A DNA stretch of 64,000 nt from positions 1 to 64,000 of the forward strand of contig JAEWPN010000153.1 in assembly GCA_023399455.1 (NCBI GenBank), in the 5' to 3' direction. The stretch is from Bacillota bacterium. GTDB lineage: Bacteria; Bacillota; Clostridia; Lachnospirales; Lachnospiraceae. Positions 55,261 through 62,703 of the stretch are shown one piece after another. The notes beneath the pieces were generated by a model. The model worked only from the letters and a program-made list of their open reading frames with translations. It had not been told where the DNA came from and ran no database searches. Position numbers and translations under genes: made by a program. Position 1 is the first letter of the stretch, and the number at the start of each line of letters is the position of its first letter.

Positions 55261-55302
55261 GGAAGAAAGCCTCCAAGTCTTTTGACTCGGAGGCTTTCTT
55301 CC
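55261..55302. terminator. 19-bp hairpin behind the PQQ-dehydrogenase-like gene
   Basis: GGAAGAAAGCCTCCAAGTC and its near-exact complement (one mismatch) surround a TTTT loop. It lies 16 bp behind the stop at 55318 and separates that gene from aconitase. No long U-run follows, but the stem is very stable. Confidence 0.65.
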
Positions 55303-55317
55303 ACTCACTCAATTTTA

Positions 55318-56394
55318 TTATTGCTCCAATCGGAGGATTTTATCATCCCCGGGACCCGGAATCCCCCTGCCGTCCAAGTTGCTTGTAGTAAGGTATATGG
55401 AACCATCCCGCGCCTGGTAAGCTTCCCTTAATCGTCCGTAACGACCCTGCAATAACTGTTCCACGTTAGCCACTCGTGTCCCGGATTCGTCGAAGATGAT
55501 TGCCAGGAGCATACTCCCTCTGAGTGTCGATACGAGCAACTGACCCATTCGGGGGCCGGCAGTCATAAAGGCCATTCCCGCAGGGGCCCAGGTATTATTC
55601 CCGCTTTGTATGACAGGCTTGATAAAATCAGATTCCTGAATTTCCTCATCACCAACAACAAAAGGCCAGCCATAGTTGCCGCCCGGTTGTATGATATTAA
55701 TTTCATCATGGGCTGTTTCTCCATGATCCGAGGCATATAATATCCCCCTGTCATTCCAGGCCAAACCCTGAGGATTTCTAAGCCCCAAGGCGTAAACTGG
55801 TGAACCGGGAAAAGGGTTATCAGGCGGAATACTTCCATCTAATCCAATCCTCAGAATCTTACCTGCCAGACTGTTTATATCCTGTGAAAGATAACGTTCA
55901 CCGGCATCCCCGGTAGTTATATACAGGTAACCATCGGGGCCAATTTTTATCCTTCCCCCGTTATGGGACTGACCTGCCGGAATTTGATCCAAAATAATTT
56001 CTTCCCCGGATGCCGTATTGTCCCCGACATGCATACGTACCACACGGCTATAAAGTCCTCCGTTTTCCTGATAGGTATACATAAGATAAACATATCCGTT
56101 TGAAAGAAAATCCCTGTCCAAAGCAAGTCCCATAAGCCCGCCTTCTCCAGTACTGATAAAAGGAGGTTCGAATGTATATACCGGCACCGGATTTAATATC
56201 CCATTCTCTATGACACGCAGGTTACCGCTGCGCTCCGTAAAAAACAACCTGCCGTCTTCACTGATGTCTACTGCCCAAGGTATATAAAGATTTTCTGCAA
56301 TAGTCCCAATCTGAAATGAGTTATTCCGAGAGTTAAGTACGCCGAACCGGATATAATCCGCCTCGCTTAATGTGATAAGTCTTCCACTAATCAT
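55318..56394 (-). CDS. PQQ-dependent sugar dehydrogenase-like beta-propeller (soluble, no signal peptide)
   Basis: The 358-residue protein has the six-bladed propeller of the soluble glucose dehydrogenase (GSDH/Asd/YliI) family: 'PWAVDISEDGRLFFTERSG', 'GEGGLMGLALD', 'HNGGRIKIGPDGYLYITTGDAG', 'GLRNPQGLAW' and 'HGETAHDEINII'. The His in 'SHNGGRI' and the Asp/Tyr blades are the expected cofactor-binding parts. The ATG at 56394 follows AAGGAAG; neither this start nor 56424 gives an export signal, so it appears cytoplasmic, unlike typical members. Whether it binds PQQ is unproven. Confidence 0.85.
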   Translation of the reverse strand: MISGRLITLSEADYIRFGVLNSRNNSFQIGTIAENLYIPWAVDISEDGRLFFTERSGNLRVIENGILNPVPVYTFEPPFISTGEGGLMGLALDRDFLSNGYVYLMYTYQENGGLYSRVVRMHVGDNTASGEEIILDQIPAGQSHNGGRIKIGPDGYLYITTGDAGERYLSQDINSLAGKILRIGLDGSIPPDNPFPGSPVYALGLRNPQGLAWNDRGILYASDHGETAHDEINIIQPGGNYGWPFVVGDEEIQESDFIKPVIQSGNNTWAPAGMAFMTAGPRMGQLLVSTLRGSMLLAIIFDESGTRVANVEQLLQGRYGRLREAYQARDGSIYLTTSNLDGRGIPGPGDDKILRLEQ

Positions 56395-56621
56395 GGCTTC
56401 TTCCTTAATACTCCTTACCGGCATTGTCCACCGTATCTTTCTTATTACTATATGTAAGGAAGCATAATTATGTGCGCGGTTGTTCTATACGAAATGCTTA
56501 CGCATCCCTCATTCGTCATACACACTTATAATCTTTTTTCTGCGAATAGAATCAAGGGTTCTGGGCAGAACACTATCAAAAGTATGTTTGCCTAAAACTG
56601 ATAGGTACAAATACTTTTTTT

Positions 56622-58862
56622 CTACTCCGTTCCCGCTTTCAATGCTTCGCTCATCGGAATTCGCGCCACCTTTTTTCTGCACATCCATTTGGCGAACTCA
56701 TACGTCGCCATCACAATAATAAAACCAAGCAGAATATATAATACGTTCAATTTGACTGGCAGAACAATCTGCAAGCTTTCCGTCAGAGAGCCGTAGAACG
56801 CCCCCACCGTCCCCAGCAGGGCGGGGATGCCGAGCAAATACCCCAATATTACAATAAAGGTATTGCTGCCAAGTATCAGTTTGCCGATTTCCTTTTTCCG
56901 ATATCCGAATACCTTCATAAGTGATATGCTTGACCGGCTTTCGTCTACCACCAAGCCTGTCACGACATAGATAATGATTAGCCCCAAGATGAAAGCGGCG
57001 GCAATCAGTCCGTAAATCATAGGGCCCATTTGATCAAGCAGCTTACCAAAGCCAGCAGCGATGGCGTCGATGGATTTCGTACTCTGGATCTCTCCTTGCG
57101 CGAAGGTCATCGCTTCATCGCTCCATATACCGATATAAGCATTCGCGGGCCGCCCAAACTCCGTGTTGAACTGTTCAAGTGGCATAAACAGGAAATCTCC
57201 CGCATAGGTGTCGGCCATTTTCTCAATAGTAAATGTGTGTTCTTTACCGTTTTCCGTATCGAACACTGTCACACTGTCGCCAATATTTACGTTCAGCTTT
57301 TGCGCCAGCGTAACCGTAATCGTGGTCCTCTCCGGTCTGAACCTTTGTCCGTAAGTATCTTTTAACTTAATCTTATCGGTGTTGGGCAGAACCCCGGTGA
57401 CATAAAAGCTAATGTCTTCATTATCTGCAAGGCTCACATACGAAGCATTGAACTTTTCGGTTCCCGCTGGAGGTACACCATCTTTTTCCGATATGAAGAC
57501 ATACTCATACTTGAGGTTATACAATTCGCCCATTCCCTCGTCCAGCATATAGTCGACGGAGCTTTTCATCGTTAATCCATACAGCATGAGCATCGTAGCG
57601 ACAACGACACCAAACAGCAGAAAGAGGGTTCTGGACAGGCTGCGCACCTGCTCTCGGATCTTAAATTTCGTGCCAAACCCCAAGCGGTCAATGCGCAGTC
57701 CCCGCTCTATAAAATTAACCTTACCCTTTGTTTCCCCGCCTTTCATGAGTATTGCCGGAGCCGTTTTCAGTGTTCTGCCGATAATCGCCCATGTAACGCC
57801 GCAAAGGATCAGTACCGGAAGAAAAATCGCGAAAATGGCCAGCAAGGGATTTATTATTGTTTCATGAACCGGCATAGGGAAAGCGGTCAGCATGAAACTG
57901 AACATGCTGTTCACCAGCAGCAACCCCAATACAGAGCCGATTACAGAACCAATCACGGATATCAAAAGGGGAAACATCAAATAGTGTCGGCGTAATTCCC
58001 GCCTCCGATAGCCTTGGGCGTAAAAAGTTCCGATGATGACTGATTCACTTAGAATCATCCGCCACATCAACATTCCCAATAAGATACAGGTAAGAGCAAG
58101 CATGGCAAAGGGCACGGCAGCGCTCATTGTGGACAGCACACTGACTTCCATGGGAACATAAGATACGTTGATTTTCCTCTCGGTGCTCTGCCAGTTCGTT
58201 ATTTGGACGCCCTGCGAACGCAGCGCATTTTTTACGGAAGCCTCCTGGGATTTTATATTTTCCCTATCATCAAAACGAGTGGCGTAAACCTGTTTTCTAT
58301 CCGGCAGGGTGTCAAAATCCGATTTGCCTACAACACCCACGCCGAAAGCACTTGGGTCGTTCATCATTTGTTCCTTCGATTTGATCACATAGATAAAATT
58401 GGGCAGAAGCGTATAGCCCGAAACGGTAAACTCCTTACCAGCCACAGTGATGGTATCGCCGATTTTGTATCCGTTTGTCTTAGAAAACAGGCGGTCTAGC
58501 ATAATCTCCGAATTCTCCGGCAGCTTTCCTTCCTGAACAGCGGGGATATTAACCACGTTCATCATGGAGAACACCCGAAGCGTCTGACCGGGGTTTACTT
58601 CACAGTCAGCCGTGCCGCCGGTCTCAATTGAAGCAGCAAATTGCCGGCCGAGAGCGGTCACGTCGATTTCTGTATCGGTGGAAAATTCCGCGTCGGACAA
58701 TGTATTTTTCTTGGAAAATGTCGTGAACGTATTGTCCAGATTCATAGACGTCATATTCATCATCACGAACATCATACTGCTGATTATGAGCAGCAGCATG
58801 GAGCCGATGTACCGGGCTTTTTGCTCCAGCATGGTCCGTATTACTTTTTTAAACAGTGTCAT
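56622..58862 (-). CDS. FtsX-type ABC permease
   Basis: The 746-residue membrane protein has a MacB-like external domain after the first helix and two FtsX blocks ('IGTFYAQGYRRRELRRHYLMFPLL', 'ISLMKVFGYRKKEIGKLILGS'), separated by a second external domain with 'TFTIEKMADTYAGDFLFMP'. It lacks the long coiled coil of the paralogue at 44597. The ATG at 58862 overlaps the ATPase stop (TAATG), so the two are coupled. Confidence 0.9.
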   Translation of the reverse strand: MTLFKKVIRTMLEQKARYIGSMLLLIISSMMFVMMNMTSMNLDNTFTTFSKKNTLSDAEFSTDTEIDVTALGRQFAASIETGGTADCEVNPGQTLRVFSMMNVVNIPAVQEGKLPENSEIMLDRLFSKTNGYKIGDTITVAGKEFTVSGYTLLPNFIYVIKSKEQMMNDPSAFGVGVVGKSDFDTLPDRKQVYATRFDDRENIKSQEASVKNALRSQGVQITNWQSTERKINVSYVPMEVSVLSTMSAAVPFAMLALTCILLGMLMWRMILSESVIIGTFYAQGYRRRELRRHYLMFPLLISVIGSVIGSVLGLLLVNSMFSFMLTAFPMPVHETIINPLLAIFAIFLPVLILCGVTWAIIGRTLKTAPAILMKGGETKGKVNFIERGLRIDRLGFGTKFKIREQVRSLSRTLFLLFGVVVATMLMLYGLTMKSSVDYMLDEGMGELYNLKYEYVFISEKDGVPPAGTEKFNASYVSLADNEDISFYVTGVLPNTDKIKLKDTYGQRFRPERTTITVTLAQKLNVNIGDSVTVFDTENGKEHTFTIEKMADTYAGDFLFMPLEQFNTEFGRPANAYIGIWSDEAMTFAQGEIQSTKSIDAIAAGFGKLLDQMGPMIYGLIAAAFILGLIIIYVVTGLVVDESRSSISLMKVFGYRKKEIGKLILGSNTFIVILGYLLGIPALLGTVGAFYGSLTESLQIVLPVKLNVLYILLGFIIVMATYEFAKWMCRKKVARIPMSEALKAGTE

Positions 58863-59560
58863 TACCACTCAATCCTTTCCGCTGCAACCGTTTCGTCATG
58901 ACGGATTGTTTCAACGATTTCTCCGCTGCGCAGCTTGTAAACCACATTCGCCATATCGCCAATGGCAGTGTTATGGGTGATCATCAAGATACTCGTTCCG
59001 AATTCACGGTTGACTTTTTGTAAAAGGGAAAGCACATCGCGAGATGTTTCATAATCCAACGCACCGGTCGGCTCATCACACAAAAGGAGCTTAGGGTTCT
59101 TGACAATAGCACGGGCTATGGCTACACGCTGCTGTTCCCCTCCTGAAAGTTCTCTCGGGAAACTCCTCCTTTTTACTTCAAGACCAACCGCTTTAAGCAC
59201 CGTATCAATATTCAGCGGGGCCTTAGATATGTTAGAAACTACCTCTATGTTTTCCGTAACAGTAAGATTAGGTATGAGATTATAGAACTGAAAGATAAAA
59301 CCGACCGAGTCCCTACGGTAGTCCGTCAGCTTATCGTCGTCAAGTGCTGTTATTTCCAAGCCGTCGACATGGATACTACCGCTGTCTGCATGGTCGACGC
59401 CCCCGATAATGTTCATCAGTGTTGATTTCCCTGAGCCGGATGGACCGAGTATCACGCCTATTTGCCCTTTTTCAAGCTCAAGGCTTACCTCTTTTAATAT
59501 CTCACTTTTATTTTCACCCGCACTATAGCTCTTTTTCAATTTTTTTACTATAATAAACAT
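58862..59560 (-). CDS. ABC transporter ATP-binding protein
   Basis: The 232-residue ATPase has Walker A 'GPSGSGKST', '[11 protein letters not shown]', signature '[19 protein letters not shown]' and Walker B '[12 protein letters not shown]', closely resembling the ATPase at 48446. Its ribosome site lies inside the TetR 3' end, 3 bp from that stop, so TetR, ATPase and permease form one operon. Confidence 0.93.
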   Translation of the reverse strand: MFIIVKKLKKSYSAGENKSEILKEVSLELEKGQIGVILGPSGSGKSTLMNIIGGVDHADSGSIHVDGLEITALDDDKLTDYRRDSVGFIFQFYNLIPNLTVTENIEVVSNISKAPLNIDTVLKAVGLEVKRRSFPRELSGGEQQRVAIARAIVKNPKLLLCDEPTGALDYETSRDVLSLLQKVNREFGTSILMITHNTAIGDMANVVYKLRSGEIVETIRHDETVAAERIEW

Positions 59561-59562
59561 AC

Positions 59563-60198
59563 TTACCTCTCCATTCCTTGTTTTAATAATGTAACCATGC
59601 TTTTCACAAGACTTTCTGTCTCGGCAAGCTGTTCTTCCGTAGGCTCAGACTCAAAATTCTTAACCTTTGCTAAAATTTCCATATTGAATTTTTCAGTTAC
59701 CCCTTGAAAAAACAACAAAAGAATTTTATCATCCAAGTCATCACGAATCGTTCCTCTTTTTTTACCATTGGCTATCAATTTCAGCTCATATTCTTCGCCG
59801 ACCTGTTTTAACTCTCTGTTTATTTCTTCCGCCAGACTGCCGTACTTTCCATAGGTAAAGTCAATGGCAAATGAAACCAATAAAGGTTCCTTTCTTATCA
59901 TTTCAAAACGTTCGCGGCTTCCTGAAAGAAAATACTCATAGACATCCATGTCCTTCATAGGAGTCTGCCTGTCGATCATCTTCATAAAATTCTCTATCGC
60001 CCATGTGACAGAATATAAGAACAGCTCCTTTTTATCATCAAAATATTGATAGATGCTGCCTTTGGCGACTCCCGCATTTTGGGCAATGCCTTCAATTTTC
60101 GCACTTTCAAATCCATGAGCTTGGAATTCTTCAATCGCTGCCCGCATAACCTTTTCTTTTTTGTCGTCATCCAGACGATTAAATGTTCTTTTTGGCAA
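59563..60198 (-). CDS. TetR-family repressor of the ABC operon
   Basis: The 211-residue protein has a TetR helix-turn-helix ('AAIEEFQAHGFESAKIEGIAQNAGVAKGSIYQYFDDK', about residues 20-55) and an all-helical C-terminal domain. I chose TTG at 60198 because AGGAGG lies 8 nt upstream and the start fits other TetR proteins; the longer ATG frame from 60399 has no ribosome site. Two palindromes upstream are its likely operators. It leads the ATPase/permease operon. Confidence 0.88.
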   Translation of the reverse strand: MPKRTFNRLDDDKKEKVMRAAIEEFQAHGFESAKIEGIAQNAGVAKGSIYQYFDDKKELFLYSVTWAIENFMKMIDRQTPMKDMDVYEYFLSGSRERFEMIRKEPLLVSFAIDFTYGKYGSLAEEINRELKQVGEEYELKLIANGKKRGTIRDDLDDKILLLFFQGVTEKFNMEILAKVKNFESEPTEEQLAETESLVKSMVTLLKQGMER

Positions 60199-60225
60199 TA
60201 AAATATCCTCCTTTTTCACGCTCCA

Positions 60226-60281
60226 TGACCTTTTGGTCATAAAAAATGAATTCACAGTCATATTATATGACTGTAAATTCA
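60226..60281. promoter_or_regulatory. Two palindromic TetR operator candidates
   Basis: TGACC-TTTT-GGTCA at 60226-60239 is a perfect short palindrome. Next to it TGAATTCACAGTCATA (60247-60262) and TATGACTGTAAATTCA (60266-60281) are inverted arms with one mismatch around TTA. Both lie within 85 bp upstream of the TetR start, where the operon promoter should be. Confidence 0.65.
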
Positions 60282-60286
60282 CTTTG

Positions 60287-60470
60287 TCAATGGAGATAAG
60301 GTATTGATATGCATGACATGCGCCTTGGGGTATCCGGTTTGGCAGCCTCGATAATTTCAACTGCCGGCCAGATGCCGGCAACGACTTCGCTCTTGGCATA
60401 GATTCCGTCTATCACATTACGTTCCTTCCCGTCGCGCGAAGCAATTTCTACTTTGCCAGTTCCCGATCAT
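60287..60470 (-). pseudogene. Possible gene remnant upstream of the TetR operon
   Basis: The minus strand carries an open frame of about 58 codons including 'GKVEIASRDGKERNVIDGIY' and 'EVVAGIWPAVEIIEAAK', which reads like real protein sequence but has no start codon or ribosome site. It may be the 3' end of a decayed gene. I cannot assign a family, and the call rests only on amino-acid character. Confidence 0.3.
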
Positions 60471-60485
60471 GCTCATAAAAGTGGA

Positions 60486-60959
60486 TTACGAATATTTGTG
60501 TAACAAATCTTTAGGGATGTGACAATAGTCATTAGGGCACCTATCTAATCTATCTTGATGCTCCTCTGCACTTTTAACGTAATTTATCAGTGGAAGAACT
60601 TCCACTGCAATTTTATCCCTATCTGCTCTTTTTGCTATATAATTCTTCGCTTCTTCCAAATGTTGGGGCACTTTACTATATACGCCTGTACGATATTTTT
60701 TTCCCTCATCATTACCCTGTTTATTTACACTGTAAGGATCTATGATCTCAAAAAAATAGTCCATGAGTTGAAAAATAGTTACAATTTCAGAGTCAAATTC
60801 TGTTTTTACGCATTCAGCATAACCATCATACTCACCTTCAAGAGTATTTGAACATCCATTTACTCTTCCTGCTTGAGTATGAATAACACCCTTTAATGTT
60901 TTGACAAATGCCTGTACTCCCCATAGACAGCCACCTGCAAAATATATTGTTTCTATCAT
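60486..60959 (-). CDS. msrA: Peptide-methionine (S)-S-oxide reductase
   Basis: The 157-residue enzyme repairs oxidised methionine in proteins. The catalytic Cys11 lies in 'FAGGCLWGVQAF', where the common GCFWG motif has Leu in place of Phe. 'GYAECVKTEFD', 'DPYSVNKQGNDEGKKYRTG' and 'AEEHQDRLDRCP' match the family. The ATG at 60959 follows ACAGGTG; the longer frame from 61019 is not supported. It is a single-domain MsrA without fused MsrB. Confidence 0.92.
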   Translation of the reverse strand: MIETIYFAGGCLWGVQAFVKTLKGVIHTQAGRVNGCSNTLEGEYDGYAECVKTEFDSEIVTIFQLMDYFFEIIDPYSVNKQGNDEGKKYRTGVYSKVPQHLEEAKNYIAKRADRDKIAVEVLPLINYVKSAEEHQDRLDRCPNDYCHIPKDLLHKYS

Positions 60960-61055
60960 AGAATTCACCTGTTTTCTTTCGTCAGATATAAATAATGTGC
61001 AGTTCAATCTGCCTGACAAATTTAAGTTGCCGGAGTTTCGCGTGAAATCAACTTT

Positions 61056-61397
61056 TTACTTCATCGAGCCCAGCGTGCCCCAGTTTTCAAACTCGCTGTA
61101 GGTGAGATAGATACCGTCCTGCGGCAGGCCGGTCGTCTGTTGCACGGCCTCGAACGCGGCCTCGGTGAACGCCTTTTTGCTTGCGAACTCAGTCGAACCG
61201 TAGCACTTAACGTCCACATAGGCAAGCTCGCGCTTTTCGCCTGCGAAATACATGGTGTGACTGTCGGAAATGTCGATCATCAGCTTGCTTTCGACCTTTC
61301 CGGGGATGACCGTGATTTTCTCGCCCAGCGCGGTCTTGAGCGCCTCCTTCTGTGTATCGGACAGCAGTTTCGAGGTGTTGATTGCAATATATGGCAT
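61056..61397 (-). CDS. MIF-like tautomerase family protein
   Basis: The 113-residue protein begins MPYIAINTSKLLSDTQKEAL; Pro2 is the catalytic base of the tautomerase superfamily. The length and the ending 'YSEFENWGTLGSMK' (compare NWGWNGSTF of MIF) point to the macrophage-migration-inhibitory-factor branch. GGAGGG precedes the ATG. Its GC content is visibly higher than that of the neighbours, hinting at recent acquisition. The physiological substrate is unknown. Confidence 0.88.
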   Translation of the reverse strand: MPYIAINTSKLLSDTQKEALKTALGEKITVIPGKVESKLMIDISDSHTMYFAGEKRELAYVDVKCYGSTEFASKKAFTEAAFEAVQQTTGLPQDGIYLTYSEFENWGTLGSMK

Positions 61398-61502
61398 GTT
61401 TTGCCCTCCATTTTTTAAGATTGGTTTTATTATGGCATTTTCCGCACTAGCAGTGATGCCCCTTTTGTGACAAGACCTTATCTTGGTCTGACTTGGTCGT
61501 AC

Positions 61503-62021
61503 TTAATAAGTCTCTGTATGAATCTTTGCCTGGTCTACTTCGTCTAATTTATGTGCAGGTCTTGTCCCGCTCGGATATCCCACTGCAATAATAGAAAGCA
61601 CTGCCATATGTTCCGGAATCCCAAGGAGTTTACGCACATATTCTTCACTGCTCATTCCCTGATTGGATTCTCTTAAACGAATCTGCACCCAGCAGGAGCC
61701 AAGACCTAAGCTCTCTGCTTCCAACTGCATGATTATAGAGGCTATAGAGGCATCCTCTATCCATGTATCGGTTTTCTGTGTATTGCCCAATACCACAATA
61801 GCAAGAGGTGTTTCCGGTAAAAACGGATGCTTTGGATTCCGACAGTTACCAAGTTTTTGAAGTATTTCCTTATTTTCGATAACTACAAATTCCCACGGGC
61901 GGCTATTCTTCCCTGTAGGTGCAAGCTGTGCTGCCTGAAGAAGCTTTTCCTTTTTCTCCTCTTCCACAGCCTTATCTTCAAATTCCCGGCAACTTCTCCT
62001 TGCAAGTAGCATTTCTAACAT
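61503..62021 (-). CDS. Nitroreductase family protein
   Basis: The 172-residue flavoprotein starts MLEMLLARRSCREFEDKAVE with the typical 'RRSxRxF' FMN-binding entry. 'APTGKNSRPWEFVVIENKE' and 'AESLGLGSCWVQIRLRESNQG' match the minimal nitroreductase fold, which uses NAD(P)H to reduce nitro or quinone compounds. GAGGAG lies before the ATG at 62021, so the longer frame from 62087 is rejected. Confidence 0.9.
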   Translation of the reverse strand: MLEMLLARRSCREFEDKAVEEEKKEKLLQAAQLAPTGKNSRPWEFVVIENKEILQKLGNCRNPKHPFLPETPLAIVVLGNTQKTDTWIEDASIASIIMQLEAESLGLGSCWVQIRLRESNQGMSSEEYVRKLLGIPEHMAVLSIIAVGYPSGTRPAHKLDEVDQAKIHTETY

Positions 62022-62088
62022 AAAATTCTCCTCACTTTCTAATATATTGTTACCATCAAACTCAATTTTTTCTATCAGTTCAGTCACT

Positions 62089-62175
62089 CTATATTGTTTC
62101 TAATTTTTCCACGAACTTCTCATAAGTCATCTTACCTAGTGCAAACTCCATTATTTCTCTTTGAAAACGCCTCAT
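62089..62175 (-). other. Very short ORF (28 aa), uncertain
   Basis: The frame reads MRRFQREIMEFALGKMTYEK then 'FVEKLETI', an amphipathic helix. No convincing ribosome site precedes the ATG. It may be the tail of a decayed gene or a microprotein between the nitroreductase and YolD genes. Confidence 0.25.
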
Positions 62176-62274
62176 AATAACGTATACCAAATTTTCTTTG
62201 TGAAATCATTATTTCTCTATGGATACATTTTTTTACCACTTTCTCCTAATCGCAGATTGATATTTGGGCCTTCT

Positions 62275-62703
62275 TCATCCATCACACATAGTTTCGAACA
62301 TATGCCAATCTATATTGATTATATCATCAATCGGAATCAAATTACCATCCATCATAATAAGAATTCTCATATATAGATCTACCTTTTTTACTCTCATAGT
62401 GACAGTGACATAAGTACCACCATCCTTTTTTCCATCCGGTCGGAAATAGGTAACTTCAATTCGTGGCTCTTCTTTTATATTGTCCACAATAATCTGGAGT
62501 CGCTCACTCATAACATCCTTTTCATATTCATCTAACTCTATCCTCTTATCCGTCAATCTTGCCGTTTCCTTAATGGCCGCATCATGGCCGGTCAATGCAG
62601 CAAAAGGGGAAAACTGTGCCGCCCGGTCAATAATCTCCATATGTGGATGTGTGCCAGAAATATGATGTGGTAGATGAATCATATCATCATATATGCCCGT
62701 CAT
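62275..62703 (-). CDS. YolD-like protein
   Basis: The 142-residue protein has 'DRAAQFSPFAALTGHDAAIKETARLT' and 'YFRPDGKKDGGTYVTVTMRVKKVD', the elements of the YolD-like family found beside Y-family polymerases (UvrX/UmuC type) in Firmicutes and their phages. Its ATG overlaps the polymerase stop by 4 nt (ATGA), with GGAGG upstream, so the two are translationally coupled. It probably helps the polymerase or the SOS response. Confidence 0.88.
   Translation of the reverse strand: MTGIYDDMIHLPHHISGTHPHMEIIDRAAQFSPFAALTGHDAAIKETARLTDKRIELDEYEKDVMSERLQIIVDNIKEEPRIEVTYFRPDGKKDGGTYVTVTMRVKKVDLYMRILIMMDGNLIPIDDIINIDWHMFETMCDG

Noticed and set aside
60199-60399. N-terminal extension of the TetR repressor to an ATG at 60399.
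   Set aside because: The additional 67 residues do not look like TetR sequence, cover both palindromic operators and lack a ribosome site.
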